DNA of 64,000 nt from Buchananella felis (GTDB taxonomy: Bacteria; Actinomycetota; Actinomycetes; Actinomycetales; Actinomycetaceae): assembly GCF_041380015.1 (NCBI RefSeq), contig NZ_CP159978.1. One strand, 5' to 3'. Positions 24,413 through 33,572 of the stretch are shown one piece after another. The notes under the pieces were generated by a model. That model was not told the origin of the DNA. It did no database searches and saw only the letters and a program-made list of their open reading frames with translations. The translations under genes and the position numbers were made by a program. Every line of letters starts with the position of its first letter. Position 1 is the stretch's first letter.

Positions 24413-26779
24413 TTGACGAAACTCACCCCGGTTGTCCCGTCCGCTCCCCCCGCCCCCGCCGCCGCCCTGAGTGGGCAGGCCGGCCGCCCCGCCGCCGTGA
24501 TGGCCGACGCCGCGCTGGGACAGGAAGGCGCTGAGGCCGCCGCAGTCGAGTTGGTGCGGGATGCGGAGATCGCGCGCGAGCAGGAGCGCGTGAGCGCCGC
24601 CTACCAGGCGTTGGATGCCCGCCGCGAGCACTACCGGGCGGAGCAGAGCCGCGTGCAGGGCGAGGCTGTGGCCGGCACGCCCCAGTCGCTCACGGAGCGC
24701 GACGCCCTGGCCGCCCACTACGGCGACGAGGCCCAGCGGCTCAGTCAGGTCGAGGAGCGCCTGGTGTTTGGGCGCCTGGACATGAGCGACGGCGAGGAGC
24801 GCTACGTGGGGCGCATCGGCCTGCACGACTCCGAGGGCAACAAGCTCCTGCTGGACTGGCGCGCCCCGGCCTGCGAGCCCTTCTACCGGGCCACCGCCGC
24901 CCACCCGCTCGGGGTGGCTCGCCGGCGTCACGTGGTCACGCGCCGCCGCCAGGTGATCGACCTGCAGGACGACCTGCTGGACACCTCCGGGGCGGTGGAC
25001 CTGACCCAGGTGCGCGGTGAGGGCGCGCTGTTCGGTGCGCTGGCGGCCGCCCGCTCCGGGCGCATGAACGACATCGTGGCCACGATCCAGGCCGAGCAGG
25101 ACGTGGTAGTGCGCGCCCCGCTGGACGGCGTGACCGTGGTCCAGGGCGGCCCGGGCACCGGCAAGACGGCGGTTGCGCTGCACCGCGCCGCCTACCTGCT
25201 GCACACCCACCGCGAGCGCCTGGCCCGCTCTGGGGTGCTGGTGGTGGGGCCATCGCGCACCTTCCTGCGCTACATCGAGCACGTGCTGCCCTCGCTGGGC
25301 GAGTCCGGCGTGGTTTCGACCACCATGGGTGACCTGCTGCCGGGCTACCGGGTGGGGGCGGTGGACTCGCGCCGCGCCGCAGAGATCAAGGGGCGCCCGC
25401 TGTGGAGCCGGGTGCTTGCCCGGGTCGTCGCCTCCTACCAGCGGGTGCCCGAGCCCCAGAAGCTGCGGGTCAGCGGCCTGACCATCGCCCTGGACCCGGG
25501 CGAGGTGAAGGCGGCCCAGACGCGGGCCAGACGCACGGGTTTCGCGCACAACGAGGCCCGGGTGAAGTTCGTGGAGGCGATGCTGGATTCGCTCTCCGCC
25601 CGCCTGGCCGTGGCCTACCGCCGCAGCGCGGACGCGGAGGTGGAGGACTGGATGCGGGAGGACCTGCGCCAGGACCGCGACGTGCGCGTGGCGCTCAACA
25701 AGTGCTGGATGCCCATCGACATCCAGTCGCTGCTGGCGCGCATCTACTACCACCCCCACTTCTTGGACACTTTTGCGCCCGAGCTGAGCGAGGACGAGAA
25801 GGCCCTGGTGTGGCGCCCGCTGGGCTCCCCGCTCACCGAGGCTGACATTCCGTTGCTGGACGAGCTGGCCGAGCTGGTGGGAGACACGGCGCTCGAGCGC
25901 ACCAAGCGGTCCGAGGAGGCGCGCCGGGCGGCGGAGGTGGCCGCGGCGCAGGCCGCGCTGGAGACGGCGGGGCTGGAGAACGGGATCGTCTCAGCGGCCA
26001 TGCTGGCCGAGCGGTTTGCGGAGACCGGCCCGGAGCTGACGCTGGCCGAGCGGGCCGGCCGGGACAGGTCCTGGACCTACGGGCACGTGATCGTCGACGA
26101 GGCCCAGGAGCTTAGCCCGATGGCATGGCGGGCGATCCTGCGCCGCTGCCCCGCCCACTCCCTCACCGTGGTGGGTGACCTGGCGCAGTCAGCTTCGGCG
26201 CGGCCCGCCGCGTCCTGGCGCCGGGCCCTGGGCAAGAAGCTGGCCGCCGAGCTGCGCGAGTTCGCGCTGACGGTCTCTTACCGCACCCCCTCTCGCATCA
26301 TCGACGCCGCCACCTCCACCCTGGAGGTGCTGGGCTCCCCGGCGGGCTACCCGCTCACGGCGGCCCGGGACCTGCCGGACTCGCTGCTCACCGCCGAGGA
26401 CGTGAAGCACAGCGAGCTAGAGGCGACCGTGCGCGGCGAGCTGGCCTGGCTGGACGGGCACAAGGGCACCGGCACGGGCACCCTCGCCGTGATCGCCCCG
26501 GCCGCCCAGGTGGCGGCCGTGCGCACCGCCCTTGCCAGCCACCTGAGCAGCGCCTCCCACGACCTGGACCTGCTCAACCGGGTGGTGGTGATGCCGCCGC
26601 TGGCGTCCAAGGGCCTGGAGTTCGACTCCGTGGTGCTGTGGGAGCCGATGGAGCTGGCCGCGCACCCGGCCGATCTCTACGTGGCGATGACGCGCCCCAC
26701 CACGCGCCTGCTGTTGGCCAGCAGCGGCACGCTGCCCGCCTGGCTGCGTGAGCTGGTGGCGAGCCTGAGCGCCAGCTGA
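24413..26779 (+). CDS. helD: HelD-like superfamily 1 helicase / RNA polymerase recycling ATPase
   Basis: HelD proteins are UvrD-related ATPases that remove RNA polymerase from DNA and, in some actinobacteria, contribute to rifampicin tolerance. The order fits: an N-terminal antiparallel coiled coil (about 40-90, REQERVSAAYQALDARREHYR), then a linker strand region (GRIGLHDSEGNKLLLDWRAP). Walker A GGPGTGKT follows at 245-252 and Walker B VDEAQELSPM near 560. The C-terminal helicase motifs are LASKGLEFDSVVLWEP and LYVAMTRPT. Length is 788 residues. TTG 24413 is the only early start, with GAAAGG 11 bases before. The gene is divergent from the PAC2 gene. Confidence 0.88.
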   Translation: MTKLTPVVPSAPPAPAAALSGQAGRPAAVMADAALGQEGAEAAAVELVRDAEIAREQERVSAAYQALDARREHYRAEQSRVQGEAVAGTPQSLTERDALAAHYGDEAQRLSQVEERLVFGRLDMSDGEERYVGRIGLHDSEGNKLLLDWRAPACEPFYRATAAHPLGVARRRHVVTRRRQVIDLQDDLLDTSGAVDLTQVRGEGALFGALAAARSGRMNDIVATIQAEQDVVVRAPLDGVTVVQGGPGTGKTAVALHRAAYLLHTHRERLARSGVLVVGPSRTFLRYIEHVLPSLGESGVVSTTMGDLLPGYRVGAVDSRRAAEIKGRPLWSRVLARVVASYQRVPEPQKLRVSGLTIALDPGEVKAAQTRARRTGFAHNEARVKFVEAMLDSLSARLAVAYRRSADAEVEDWMREDLRQDRDVRVALNKCWMPIDIQSLLARIYYHPHFLDTFAPELSEDEKALVWRPLGSPLTEADIPLLDELAELVGDTALERTKRSEEARRAAEVAAAQAALETAGLENGIVSAAMLAERFAETGPELTLAERAGRDRSWTYGHVIVDEAQELSPMAWRAILRRCPAHSLTVVGDLAQSASARPAASWRRALGKKLAAELREFALTVSYRTPSRIIDAATSTLEVLGSPAGYPLTAARDLPDSLLTAEDVKHSELEATVRGELAWLDGHKGTGTGTLAVIAPAAQVAAVRTALASHLSSASHDLDLLNRVVVMPPLASKGLEFDSVVLWEPMELAAHPADLYVAMTRPTTRLLLASSGTLPAWLRELVASLSAS

Positions 26780-26917
26780 CCGCGCCATACGGGCGCACTG
26801 TGGCAGGGCGCGGGCGGGAGCAGGGGGTGGCCGGTGAGACGTCGGCCACGACGGGCCCCCACGTGGCGGTGTGTCCAACGCCAAGCGCCCAAGCAGTGAC
26901 CGGGTGGGAGGCGCGGC

Positions 26918-26939
26918 GGTAATTGCAGGCACAATTACC
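26918..26939 (+). promoter_or_regulatory. Inverted repeat directly upstream of serA
   Basis: GGTAATTG-N6-CAATTACC is a perfect 8-base dyad ending three bases before the serA ATG. It is the only AT-rich stretch nearby and lies where a start-site operator would be. Confidence 0.55.
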
Positions 26940-26942
26940 CCC

Positions 26943-28148
26943 ATGAGTCGCATTCTGTTGCTGGAGAACCCGCACGCCGTGGCAGACGAGGTCTTTACCG
27001 CCTCCGGTCACGAGGTGGTGCGCTACAAGGGTGCCCTGGACGAGGACGAGCTGATCGAGGCCCTGGACGGCATCGACGTGCTGGGCCTGCGCTCCAAGAC
27101 CAACGTCACCGAGCGCGTGCTGCGCGCCCGCCCCGGCCTGCAGGCCATGGGCGCGTTTTGTATCGGCACCAACCAGATCGACCTGACCACGGCCGCCCAG
27201 ATGGGCATCCCGGTGTTCAACGCCCCCTACTCCAACACCCGCTCGGTGGTGGAGCTGGCGCTGGCTGAGATCATCTGCCTCACCCGCCGCCTCACCCCGT
27301 TGAACGACGCTCTGCACGCCGGGGTGTGGGACAAGACGGCCGACGGCGCGCACGAGGTGCGTGGGCGCACGCTCGGGATCGTCGGCTACGGCAACATCGG
27401 CGCCCAGTTGTCGATCCTGGCCGAGGCCATGGGCATGAAGGTTGTCTACTACGACGTGGTGGAGAAGCTGGCGCTCGGTAACGCCCGCCCCATGTCCAGC
27501 CTGGAGGAGCTGCTGGGCGAGGCCGACGTGGTCTCCGTGCACATCTCCGGCTCGGCCGGTACCGAGGCGATCTTCGGCGACCGCGAGTTCGCCAAGATGA
27601 AGGACGGCGCCGTCTTTATCAACCTCTCGCGCGGCCACTTTGTGGACTACGACGCCCTGCACCGCGCCCTGGACAGCGGCAAGCTGTCCGGCGCGGCGGC
27701 CGACGTCTACCCGGAGGAGCCCAAGAAGAACGGGGATCCGTTCGAGTTCCCGCTGCGCGGCTACGACAACGTGATCCTCACCCCGCACATCGGTGGCTCC
27801 ACCGAGGAGGCGCAGCACGACATCGGCCGTTTCGTGGCCGGCAAGCTGAACGAGTACCTGCGCAGTGCGTCGACGGACATGTGCGTCAACCTGCCGCAGC
27901 TGACCCTGCCCACCTCCGGGCGGGGCCGCCACCGCGTGGCCTACGTGCACCGCAACACCCCCGGTGTGCTGGCGCTGATCAACCAGGCCTTCGCGGAGGC
28001 CGGGGCGAACATCGAGGGCCAGATCCTGGGCACGCACGGCGAGCTGGGCTACGTGATCACCGACATCGCCTCCGAGCTGCCCATCGAGGCGATCGCGGCG
28101 CTGAAGGAGATGGAGCAGACCGTCCGTCTGCGGGTGGTGGCGATCTGA
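26943..28148 (+). CDS. serA: D-3-phosphoglycerate dehydrogenase
   Basis: SerA oxidises 3-phosphoglycerate, the first step of serine synthesis. The 401-residue protein resembles the E. coli-type enzyme. It has a substrate domain with GLRSKTNVTERVL and FCIGTNQIDL, and an NAD-binding GYGNIG at 148-153. Catalytic Arg is in NLSRGHFVD and catalytic His in TPHIGGSTEEAQ. A C-terminal ACT domain (about 325-401, HRNTPGVLALINQAFAEAGANIEGQ) is expected to bind serine for feedback inhibition. ATG 26943 was chosen because the conserved sequence begins there. No good ribosome site exists, and an inverted repeat abuts the start. Confidence 0.96.
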   Translation: MSRILLLENPHAVADEVFTASGHEVVRYKGALDEDELIEALDGIDVLGLRSKTNVTERVLRARPGLQAMGAFCIGTNQIDLTTAAQMGIPVFNAPYSNTRSVVELALAEIICLTRRLTPLNDALHAGVWDKTADGAHEVRGRTLGIVGYGNIGAQLSILAEAMGMKVVYYDVVEKLALGNARPMSSLEELLGEADVVSVHISGSAGTEAIFGDREFAKMKDGAVFINLSRGHFVDYDALHRALDSGKLSGAAADVYPEEPKKNGDPFEFPLRGYDNVILTPHIGGSTEEAQHDIGRFVAGKLNEYLRSASTDMCVNLPQLTLPTSGRGRHRVAYVHRNTPGVLALINQAFAEAGANIEGQILGTHGELGYVITDIASELPIEAIAALKEMEQTVRLRVVAI

Positions 28149-28243
28149 GAAGCTGAGCGCCGGCGTCCCCGCGCGGCCCGGTGTGGGCGCGGCGGCGGGC
28201 GCGGGCCCGCCCCAGAGGGGCTGGGCAGCCCAGGTGGCGGGGC

Positions 28244-28284
28244 AGGCCGGTGGGCGGGGTCAACACCCCGCCCACCGGCCTTTG
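28244..28284 (+). terminator. serA terminator
   Basis: A perfect 17-base stem with a CAAC loop (arms 28244-28260 and 28265-28281) is followed by TTT. It lies about 100 bases after the serA stop. Confidence 0.85.
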
Positions 28285-28346
28285 CGCTCCCCGGAGCTGC
28301 GGAAATCTCACAGGTTTCTCCTGCGGTTTTGTCCGGCCCCTCCCAG

Positions 28347-28379
28347 TAACTTACGCCAGCGTAGGTTACGCTTGCGTAG
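28347..28379 (+). promoter_or_regulatory. Twin palindromic operator over the fadD promoter
   Basis: TACGCCAGCGTA at 28352-28363 and TACGCTTGCGTA at 28367-28378 are two TACGC-N2-GCGTA palindromes with centres 15 bases apart. They overlap TANNNT -10 candidates TAACTT (28347) and TAGGTT (28362). This is what a TetR-type repressor site looks like and is most simply a repressor of the acyl-CoA ligase gene. Confidence 0.65.
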
Positions 28380-28410
28380 GAAAGTCCTACTCCCAGAAAA
28401 CGAAGTGCCG

Positions 28411-30240
28411 ATGACCGTCACCTCCGCAACCTGGCAGCACTACGCGCCGGATGTGCCCACCAGTGTCGATGTGCCCAACACCGATCTATACGAGCTGCTG
28501 GCCAGCGCCGCACGCTCCTACCCCGATCGCGTCGCCACCGACTTCCTGGGGGCCACCCTCACCTACCGTCAGCTTCACCAGCGCGTCCTTGGTGCCGCGG
28601 AGGTGCTGCGCCGCATGGGCGTGGAGGCGGGCTCCACGGTCGCGGTGATCGCCCCCAACTGCCCGCAGCACGTGGTGGTGTTCTACGCCCTGGCCCGCCT
28701 GGGCGCGGTGGTGGCCGAGCACAATCCCCTGGCCCCCACCCAGGAGCTGGAGGACCAGATCCGCCGGCACGGCGCCCAGGTGGTGATCGCCTGGGAGCCG
28801 GTGGTGGCGCGCCTGGCGCAGGAGCACCCGGCCGGGGTGGGGCGCACCTACGTCTCCATCGACCTGACCGCCTCGATGCCCAAGCGCATCCGCTTCGCCC
28901 TCAAGCTGCCGCTGAAGGCCGCCCGCCAGAAGCGGGCGGAGATGCGCGCCGAGGTGCCGCTGGGCACGATCCCGCTGGACGAGATGATCGAGGGCAGCCT
29001 GCCGCTGACCGAGTCCCACCCGCGCCCGGTCCCGAGCGACCTGGCTGTGCTGCTGCACACGGGCGGCACCACGGGCTCGCCCAAGGCGGTGATGCTGACG
29101 CACGCGAACCTGGTGGCCAACGCCACGCAGGGGGCGGCCTGGCTGCCGGGCCTGTCCCGGCAGGGCGAGGTGTTCCTGGCCGTGCTGCCGTTCTTCCACG
29201 CCTTCGGCCTCACCCTGAACCTCACCTTCGGCATCTCCTCCGGCGCCACCTTGCTGATCCTGCCGCGCTTCGACGTGGAGTTGACGTTCTCCGCCAACCA
29301 GCGCCGCCCGATCACCTTCCTGCCGGCCGTCCCGCCGATCCTGGACCGCCTGGAGGCGGCGCTGCGGGACAAGCCGCAGGACTTCTCCGCCTGCCGCATC
29401 ACGCTGGTGGGTGCGATGAGCCTGCCCAAGGAGGTGGCCGAGCGCTGGGAGAAGGTGACGGGACACGAGGTGATCGAGGGCTACGGCATGACCGAGTGCT
29501 CCCCCGTCATCCTGGGCAACCCCGTCTCGGAAAAGCGCCGCCCGGGCGCGCTGGGACTGGCATTCCCGTCCACCGAGGTGCGCATCGTCGACCCGGAGAA
29601 CCCGACGGTGGACGTGGCCGACGGCGAGGAGGGCGAGCTGATCGTGCGCGGCCCGCAGGTGTGCGCCGGCTACCTGAACGAGCCGGAGGAGTCCGCGGAT
29701 CTCTTCACCTCCGAGGGCTGGCTGCGCACCGGTGACATCGTGCGCCTGGACGACGGTTTCATTGTCATGGCCGACCGCCGCAAGGAGCTGATCATCTCCG
29801 GCGGCTTCAACATCTACCCCTCCCAGGTGGAGAACGCCGTGCGTTCCATGCCGGGCGTGGTGGACGTGGCCGTGGTGGGTATGCCTGCCGGCTCCCTGGG
29901 CGAGCAGGTCATGGCCGCGCTGGTGCTGGAGCCGGGCAAGCAGGTGAGCCTGGAGGAGGTGCGCGCCTGGGCGGAGAAGTCGCTGTCCCACTACGCGCTG
30001 CCCCGCCAGATCGCGGTGCTGACCGAGCTGCCGCGCTCCCAGATCGGCAAGGTGTTGCGCCGCTCCGTCAAGGAGCAGCTGCTGAGCGCCTCTTCGAAGG
30101 TGACGCAGGCCGCGCAGGCGGCGGGACAGGCTGCCAGCCAGGCCGCTCACGCCGCGACCCGGGCCGCCGAGCACGCGGTTGCCGAGGCCAAGGAGAAGCT
30201 GCGCCAGCGCTCCATCGACCGGGCCGCCAAGAAGGACTAG
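28411..30240 (+). CDS. fadD: Long-chain fatty-acid--CoA ligase (AMP-forming)
   Basis: This is an ANL-superfamily enzyme activating fatty acids to acyl-CoA. Motifs are the ATP signature HTGGTTGSPKAVML near residue 215, GYGMTECSP, GWLRTGDIVRLDDGF near 435, and catalytic RSQIGKVLRR (A10 Lys) near 545. The core ends about residue 557. An Ala-rich amphipathic tail of about 50 residues follows (QAAQAAGQAASQAAHAATRAA), ending with basic EKLRQRSIDRAAKKD; this may bind membrane or lipid surfaces. ATG 28411 was chosen since conserved sequence begins there. Two palindromic operators lie just upstream. Confidence 0.92.
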   Translation: MTVTSATWQHYAPDVPTSVDVPNTDLYELLASAARSYPDRVATDFLGATLTYRQLHQRVLGAAEVLRRMGVEAGSTVAVIAPNCPQHVVVFYALARLGAVVAEHNPLAPTQELEDQIRRHGAQVVIAWEPVVARLAQEHPAGVGRTYVSIDLTASMPKRIRFALKLPLKAARQKRAEMRAEVPLGTIPLDEMIEGSLPLTESHPRPVPSDLAVLLHTGGTTGSPKAVMLTHANLVANATQGAAWLPGLSRQGEVFLAVLPFFHAFGLTLNLTFGISSGATLLILPRFDVELTFSANQRRPITFLPAVPPILDRLEAALRDKPQDFSACRITLVGAMSLPKEVAERWEKVTGHEVIEGYGMTECSPVILGNPVSEKRRPGALGLAFPSTEVRIVDPENPTVDVADGEEGELIVRGPQVCAGYLNEPEESADLFTSEGWLRTGDIVRLDDGFIVMADRRKELIISGGFNIYPSQVENAVRSMPGVVDVAVVGMPAGSLGEQVMAALVLEPGKQVSLEEVRAWAEKSLSHYALPRQIAVLTELPRSQIGKVLRRSVKEQLLSASSKVTQAAQAAGQAASQAAHAATRAAEHAVAEAKEKLRQRSIDRAAKKD

Positions 30241-30259
30241 CCGGGCGCCGGCACGCGAC

Positions 30260-30308
30260 GCGGCCGCCACGCCGGGACACCTCGTCCCCGGCGTGGCGGC
30301 CGCGCTTT
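30260..30308 (+). terminator. fadD terminator
   Basis: Arms 30260-30276 and 30287-30303 pair over 17 bases around a ten-base loop and are followed by GCTTTTG. It begins 20 bases after the fadD stop. Confidence 0.85.
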
Positions 30309-30320
30309 TGCCTGCGGTAG

Positions 30321-30455
30321 GGGCACGACGTCGCCCACCCGGCCGGTGCGCCAACCCGCCGCCCCCTCCGCCCACCGGGCACGACGTCGCCCACCCGGTC
30401 GGCGCGCCAACCCGCCGCCCCCTCCACCCACCGGGCACGACGTCGCCCACCCGCA
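30321..30455. repeat. 56-base tandem repeat, 2.4 copies
   Basis: Units starting GGGCACGACGTCGCCCACCC begin at 30321, 30377 and 30433. The first two are complete with a few changes; the third stops after about 20 bases. The remaining 30456-30534 stretch is unremarkable and carries no gene. Confidence 0.85.
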
Positions 30456-30534
30456 GCGCGACAAATCGGCGCGGCCGATCTAATCGAGCGCCTCTATCCC
30501 TCCCCAAACTGCCCCACCGGCGGCAAAGGTTCTC

Positions 30535-30540
30535 TAGGCT
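30535..30540 (+). promoter_or_regulatory. -10 element for the GH3 gene
   Basis: TAGGCT lies 31 bases upstream of ATG 30572 and fits TANNNT. A strong ribosome site AAGGAGG is at 30560-30566. No -35 was recognised. Confidence 0.5.
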
Positions 30541-30571
30541 GATGTGACGGCGCTAACATCAAGGAGGATTC

Positions 30572-33409
30572 ATGCGACCGATGCTTTCCCTCGCTGCCGC
30601 AGCTGCACTGGTGTGCGCTGCGGCCGTCCCCGCACTAGGGGAAGACGTCACCCCCGCCCAGGGCACCGCCGGCGAATCCCAGCAGCTGGGCACGCCCGAA
30701 CAGATCCTGGCCGGCATGAGCCTGGACGAGAAGGTGGGGCAGCTGCTGTGGACGCACGTCTACGGCGCCAGCGCAGACGACGCCTCCATGGCGGCCAAGA
30801 ACCAGGCCGTCTTCGGCGAGGACGTCACCACCCCCGCCCAGGCCGTGGCCAAGTACCACCTGGGTGGCGTGCTCTACTTCAACTGGTCGGGCAACGTGGG
30901 CCGGCCCACCAACCTCGAGCAGGTCGCCACCCTCTCCAACGGCCTGCAGGAGGCGGCGCGCGGCAACGGCGCCCGCGTGCCGCTGGCGATCACGATCGAC
31001 CAGGAGGGCGGCATCGTCGCCCGCATCACCTCCCCCGCCACGGAGTTCCCCGGCAACATGGCGCTCGGCGCCACCCGGGACAAGGACCTGGCCCGCAAGC
31101 AGGGCGAGATCCTGGGCCGCGAGCTGCGCGCCCTGGGCATCAACGTGGACTTCGCCCCCACCGTGGACGTCAACACGAACTGGCAAAACCCGGTGATCGG
31201 CGTGCGCTCCATCTCCAGCGACGAGAACCTGGTCGGTGAGCTCGGCACCGCGCAGATCCTGGGCATGCAGTCCCAGGGTGTCTCCGCCACCGCCAAGCAC
31301 TTCCCGGGCCACGGCGACACCGTGACCGACTCCCACCTGGGTCTGCCCGTGGTGACCTACGACCGCGCCACCCTCAACCGTCACCTGGTGCCGTTCCAGA
31401 AGGCCATCGATGCCGGCGTGGACATGATCATGACCGCACACATCATCGTGAACGCCGTCGACCCGGAGATGCCCGGCACCCTGTCCAAGAAGGTCCTCAC
31501 CGACCTGCTGCGCACGGAGATGGGATTCAAGGGAATCATCACCACCGACGCCCTGGACATGGAGGGCGCGCAACTGGCCGTCATGAGCGAGCAGGAGGAG
31601 GCGCGCTACCGCGAGCTGAAGGCGCTCATCGCCTCCCCGCCGCCGTCCGACGACCCGACGGCGCAGGACCAGTACCAGCAGGCCAACGCGGAGTACACCG
31701 TGTTCATGAAGGTGATTCGCGGGCGCGTGGCCGTGGCGGCGCTGAAGGCCGGTAGCGACATCCTGCTCAACGTCTACGACGCGGAGGCCGTGGTGAGCGC
31801 CGTCAAGGCGGCCGTCGCTGACGGCACGGTGCCGCTGAGCCAGATCGACGCCTCCGTGCTGCGCGTGCTGAAGTGGAAGCAGCAGCGCGGCGTGCTGGAT
31901 GCCGCCCCGGTGGACCTGGCGGCCATCCCGAACAACGTGGGCACCGATTCCTCCCTGGCCACCGCCGCGCAGATCGCGGCGAAGTCCCTGACGCTGCTGC
32001 GCAACAACAACGACGCCGCCCCCTTCAGCCCGGTGCAGTACCCGAAGCTGCTGGTGTGCGGCTCCACCTACGGCAACCCCGAGCACCTCACCCCCGTCTT
32101 CGAGGAGGCGGGCTTCGCCGTCACCTTCAAGACCACGGCCAAGGCGCACCCCACCGACGCCGAGATCGCGGCGATGGTGAGTGCGGCCGGCGACGTTGAC
32201 GCCGTGGTCATGACCAGCTGGAACGTGGGCACCGCGCAGGAGAAGATGGTCAACGACGTTGCCGCCGTTGGCAAGCCACTCTTCCTAATCAACACGCGCA
32301 ACCCGTACGACATGGCCAAGTTCGACGGCAAGGACGCGCCGGTGACCGCCGTGGCCACCTACTCCAACCGCAAGGTTTCCCTGACCGCCGCCGCGAACAT
32401 GCTGCTTGGGCGCACCTCGCCCTCGGGCAAGCTGCCGGTGGCCGTGCCGGCCCCGGACGGCTCGCGCGACGTCTACTCATTCGGCTTCGGCCTTGACTAC
32501 GGCTGGGCCAAGCGGGTGGCGGGCGCGGACCGCTACGCCACCTCCGTCGCGGCGCTGCGGGAGGGCAGCTGGAACAACGTCGCCGTCCTTGCCACCGGCG
32601 AGGGCTACTCCGACGCGCTCGCCGCGGCCCCGCTGGCTTCAGTGCACGGCGGCCCGGTGGTCCTGACCCGGCCCGGTTCGCTGGACTCCGCGCTGAGCGC
32701 CGCGCTGAAGGACGCCAAGATCGGCCGGGTGATCCTGGCCGGCGGCACCGGCACGCTGCGCCCGGCCCTGGAGAGCCAGCTGAAGGCGGCGGGCTTCACT
32801 GTGGAGCGCGTCAGTGGCGCCAACCGCTTCGCCACGGCTGCGGCCCTGGCCCAAAGGGCGTTGGACGACGGCGGCCAGATCGAGCGGGTGTTCATCGCCG
32901 ACGGCACGGACTTCCCCGACGCGCTCGCCGCTGGGGGCGCGGCCCGCTCCGCCAAGGCCGTGACCGTGTTGACCGTCAACGGCAAGATGCCGGCGGAGAC
33001 GGCGCAGTTCCTGCGCAAGACCGCCAAGCCCGCCGTGGCCCTGGGTGGCAGCGCGGCGCGCGCCTCGCTGCCTGAGGCGCGCAACCTGGGCATCCGCGTC
33101 ACCTCCATCGTGGGCGGTGACCGCTACGAGACGGCCCAGATGATCGCGCAGCGCTTCGCGCCGCACGCGAAGCGGGTGGTGGTCACCTCCGGTGTGGCCT
33201 ACTCGGACGCGCTGAGCGGTGCGGCGTTGGCGAACACCGCCTCCGGCGCGCTCCTGCTGTCCGCGCCCGGTGGCTTGCCCGGTCAGGTGGAGTACTACCT
33301 GGAGGACAACAACAACTTCCCGCGCGCCATCGTGGTCGGTGGCACGGGAGCTGTTGGCGCAAAGGCGTTCGATGAGCTGGTCGCGGCGCTCAGCAAGCCC
33401 GCCCAGTAG
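30572..33409 (+). CDS. Secreted glycoside hydrolase family 3 with three cell-wall-binding repeats
   Basis: A signal peptide (residues 1-22, LAAAAALVCAAAVPALG) is followed by a GH3 catalytic barrel with the N-acetyl-glucosaminidase-type signature KHFPGHGDT near 242-250 and the nucleophile region TDALDM near 326. GH3 members with this signature remove GlcNAc from wall fragments or glycans. An inserted Glu/Gln-rich loop (about 340-385) interrupts the barrel after the nucleophile. A GH3 C-terminal domain follows. From about 645 to the end are three cell-wall-binding repeats 2 (GADRYATSVAAL, GANRFATAAALA, GGDRYETAQMIA starts), which hold proteins to the wall noncovalently. The product should sit on the cell surface. 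Confidence 0.92.
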   Translation: MRPMLSLAAAAALVCAAAVPALGEDVTPAQGTAGESQQLGTPEQILAGMSLDEKVGQLLWTHVYGASADDASMAAKNQAVFGEDVTTPAQAVAKYHLGGVLYFNWSGNVGRPTNLEQVATLSNGLQEAARGNGARVPLAITIDQEGGIVARITSPATEFPGNMALGATRDKDLARKQGEILGRELRALGINVDFAPTVDVNTNWQNPVIGVRSISSDENLVGELGTAQILGMQSQGVSATAKHFPGHGDTVTDSHLGLPVVTYDRATLNRHLVPFQKAIDAGVDMIMTAHIIVNAVDPEMPGTLSKKVLTDLLRTEMGFKGIITTDALDMEGAQLAVMSEQEEARYRELKALIASPPPSDDPTAQDQYQQANAEYTVFMKVIRGRVAVAALKAGSDILLNVYDAEAVVSAVKAAVADGTVPLSQIDASVLRVLKWKQQRGVLDAAPVDLAAIPNNVGTDSSLATAAQIAAKSLTLLRNNNDAAPFSPVQYPKLLVCGSTYGNPEHLTPVFEEAGFAVTFKTTAKAHPTDAEIAAMVSAAGDVDAVVMTSWNVGTAQEKMVNDVAAVGKPLFLINTRNPYDMAKFDGKDAPVTAVATYSNRKVSLTAAANMLLGRTSPSGKLPVAVPAPDGSRDVYSFGFGLDYGWAKRVAGADRYATSVAALREGSWNNVAVLATGEGYSDALAAAPLASVHGGPVVLTRPGSLDSALSAALKDAKIGRVILAGGTGTLRPALESQLKAAGFTVERVSGANRFATAAALAQRALDDGGQIERVFIADGTDFPDALAAGGAARSAKAVTVLTVNGKMPAETAQFLRKTAKPAVALGGSAARASLPEARNLGIRVTSIVGGDRYETAQMIAQRFAPHAKRVVVTSGVAYSDALSGAALANTASGALLLSAPGGLPGQVEYYLEDNNNFPRAIVVGGTGAVGAKAFDELVAALSKPAQ

Positions 33410-33425
33410 CCGCCTCTAGGCGCAG

Positions 33426-33473
33426 GCGTGGGGGCAGGGAGCCGTTTGGCTCCCTGCCCCCACGCTCTTGTTT
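33426..33473 (+). terminator. Terminator of the GH3 gene
   Basis: A perfect 18-base stem (33426-33443 with 33448-33465) has a GTTT loop and is followed by TCTTGTTT. Confidence 0.9.
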
Positions 33474-33572
33474 GCCCGTACTCCGCGCCGGCGCAATCAC
33501 GGGTGGCCGCTGCCTCCCGCGCCTGCGGGTGCTGCCTGGCCGGGCGGGCCGCCCCGCGCCGCGCGGGTGTCG

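Noticed and set aside
28486..30507. 673-codon minus-strand open frame over fadD
   Set aside because: Antisense shadow crossing the fadD terminator and tandem repeats; no credible protein features.
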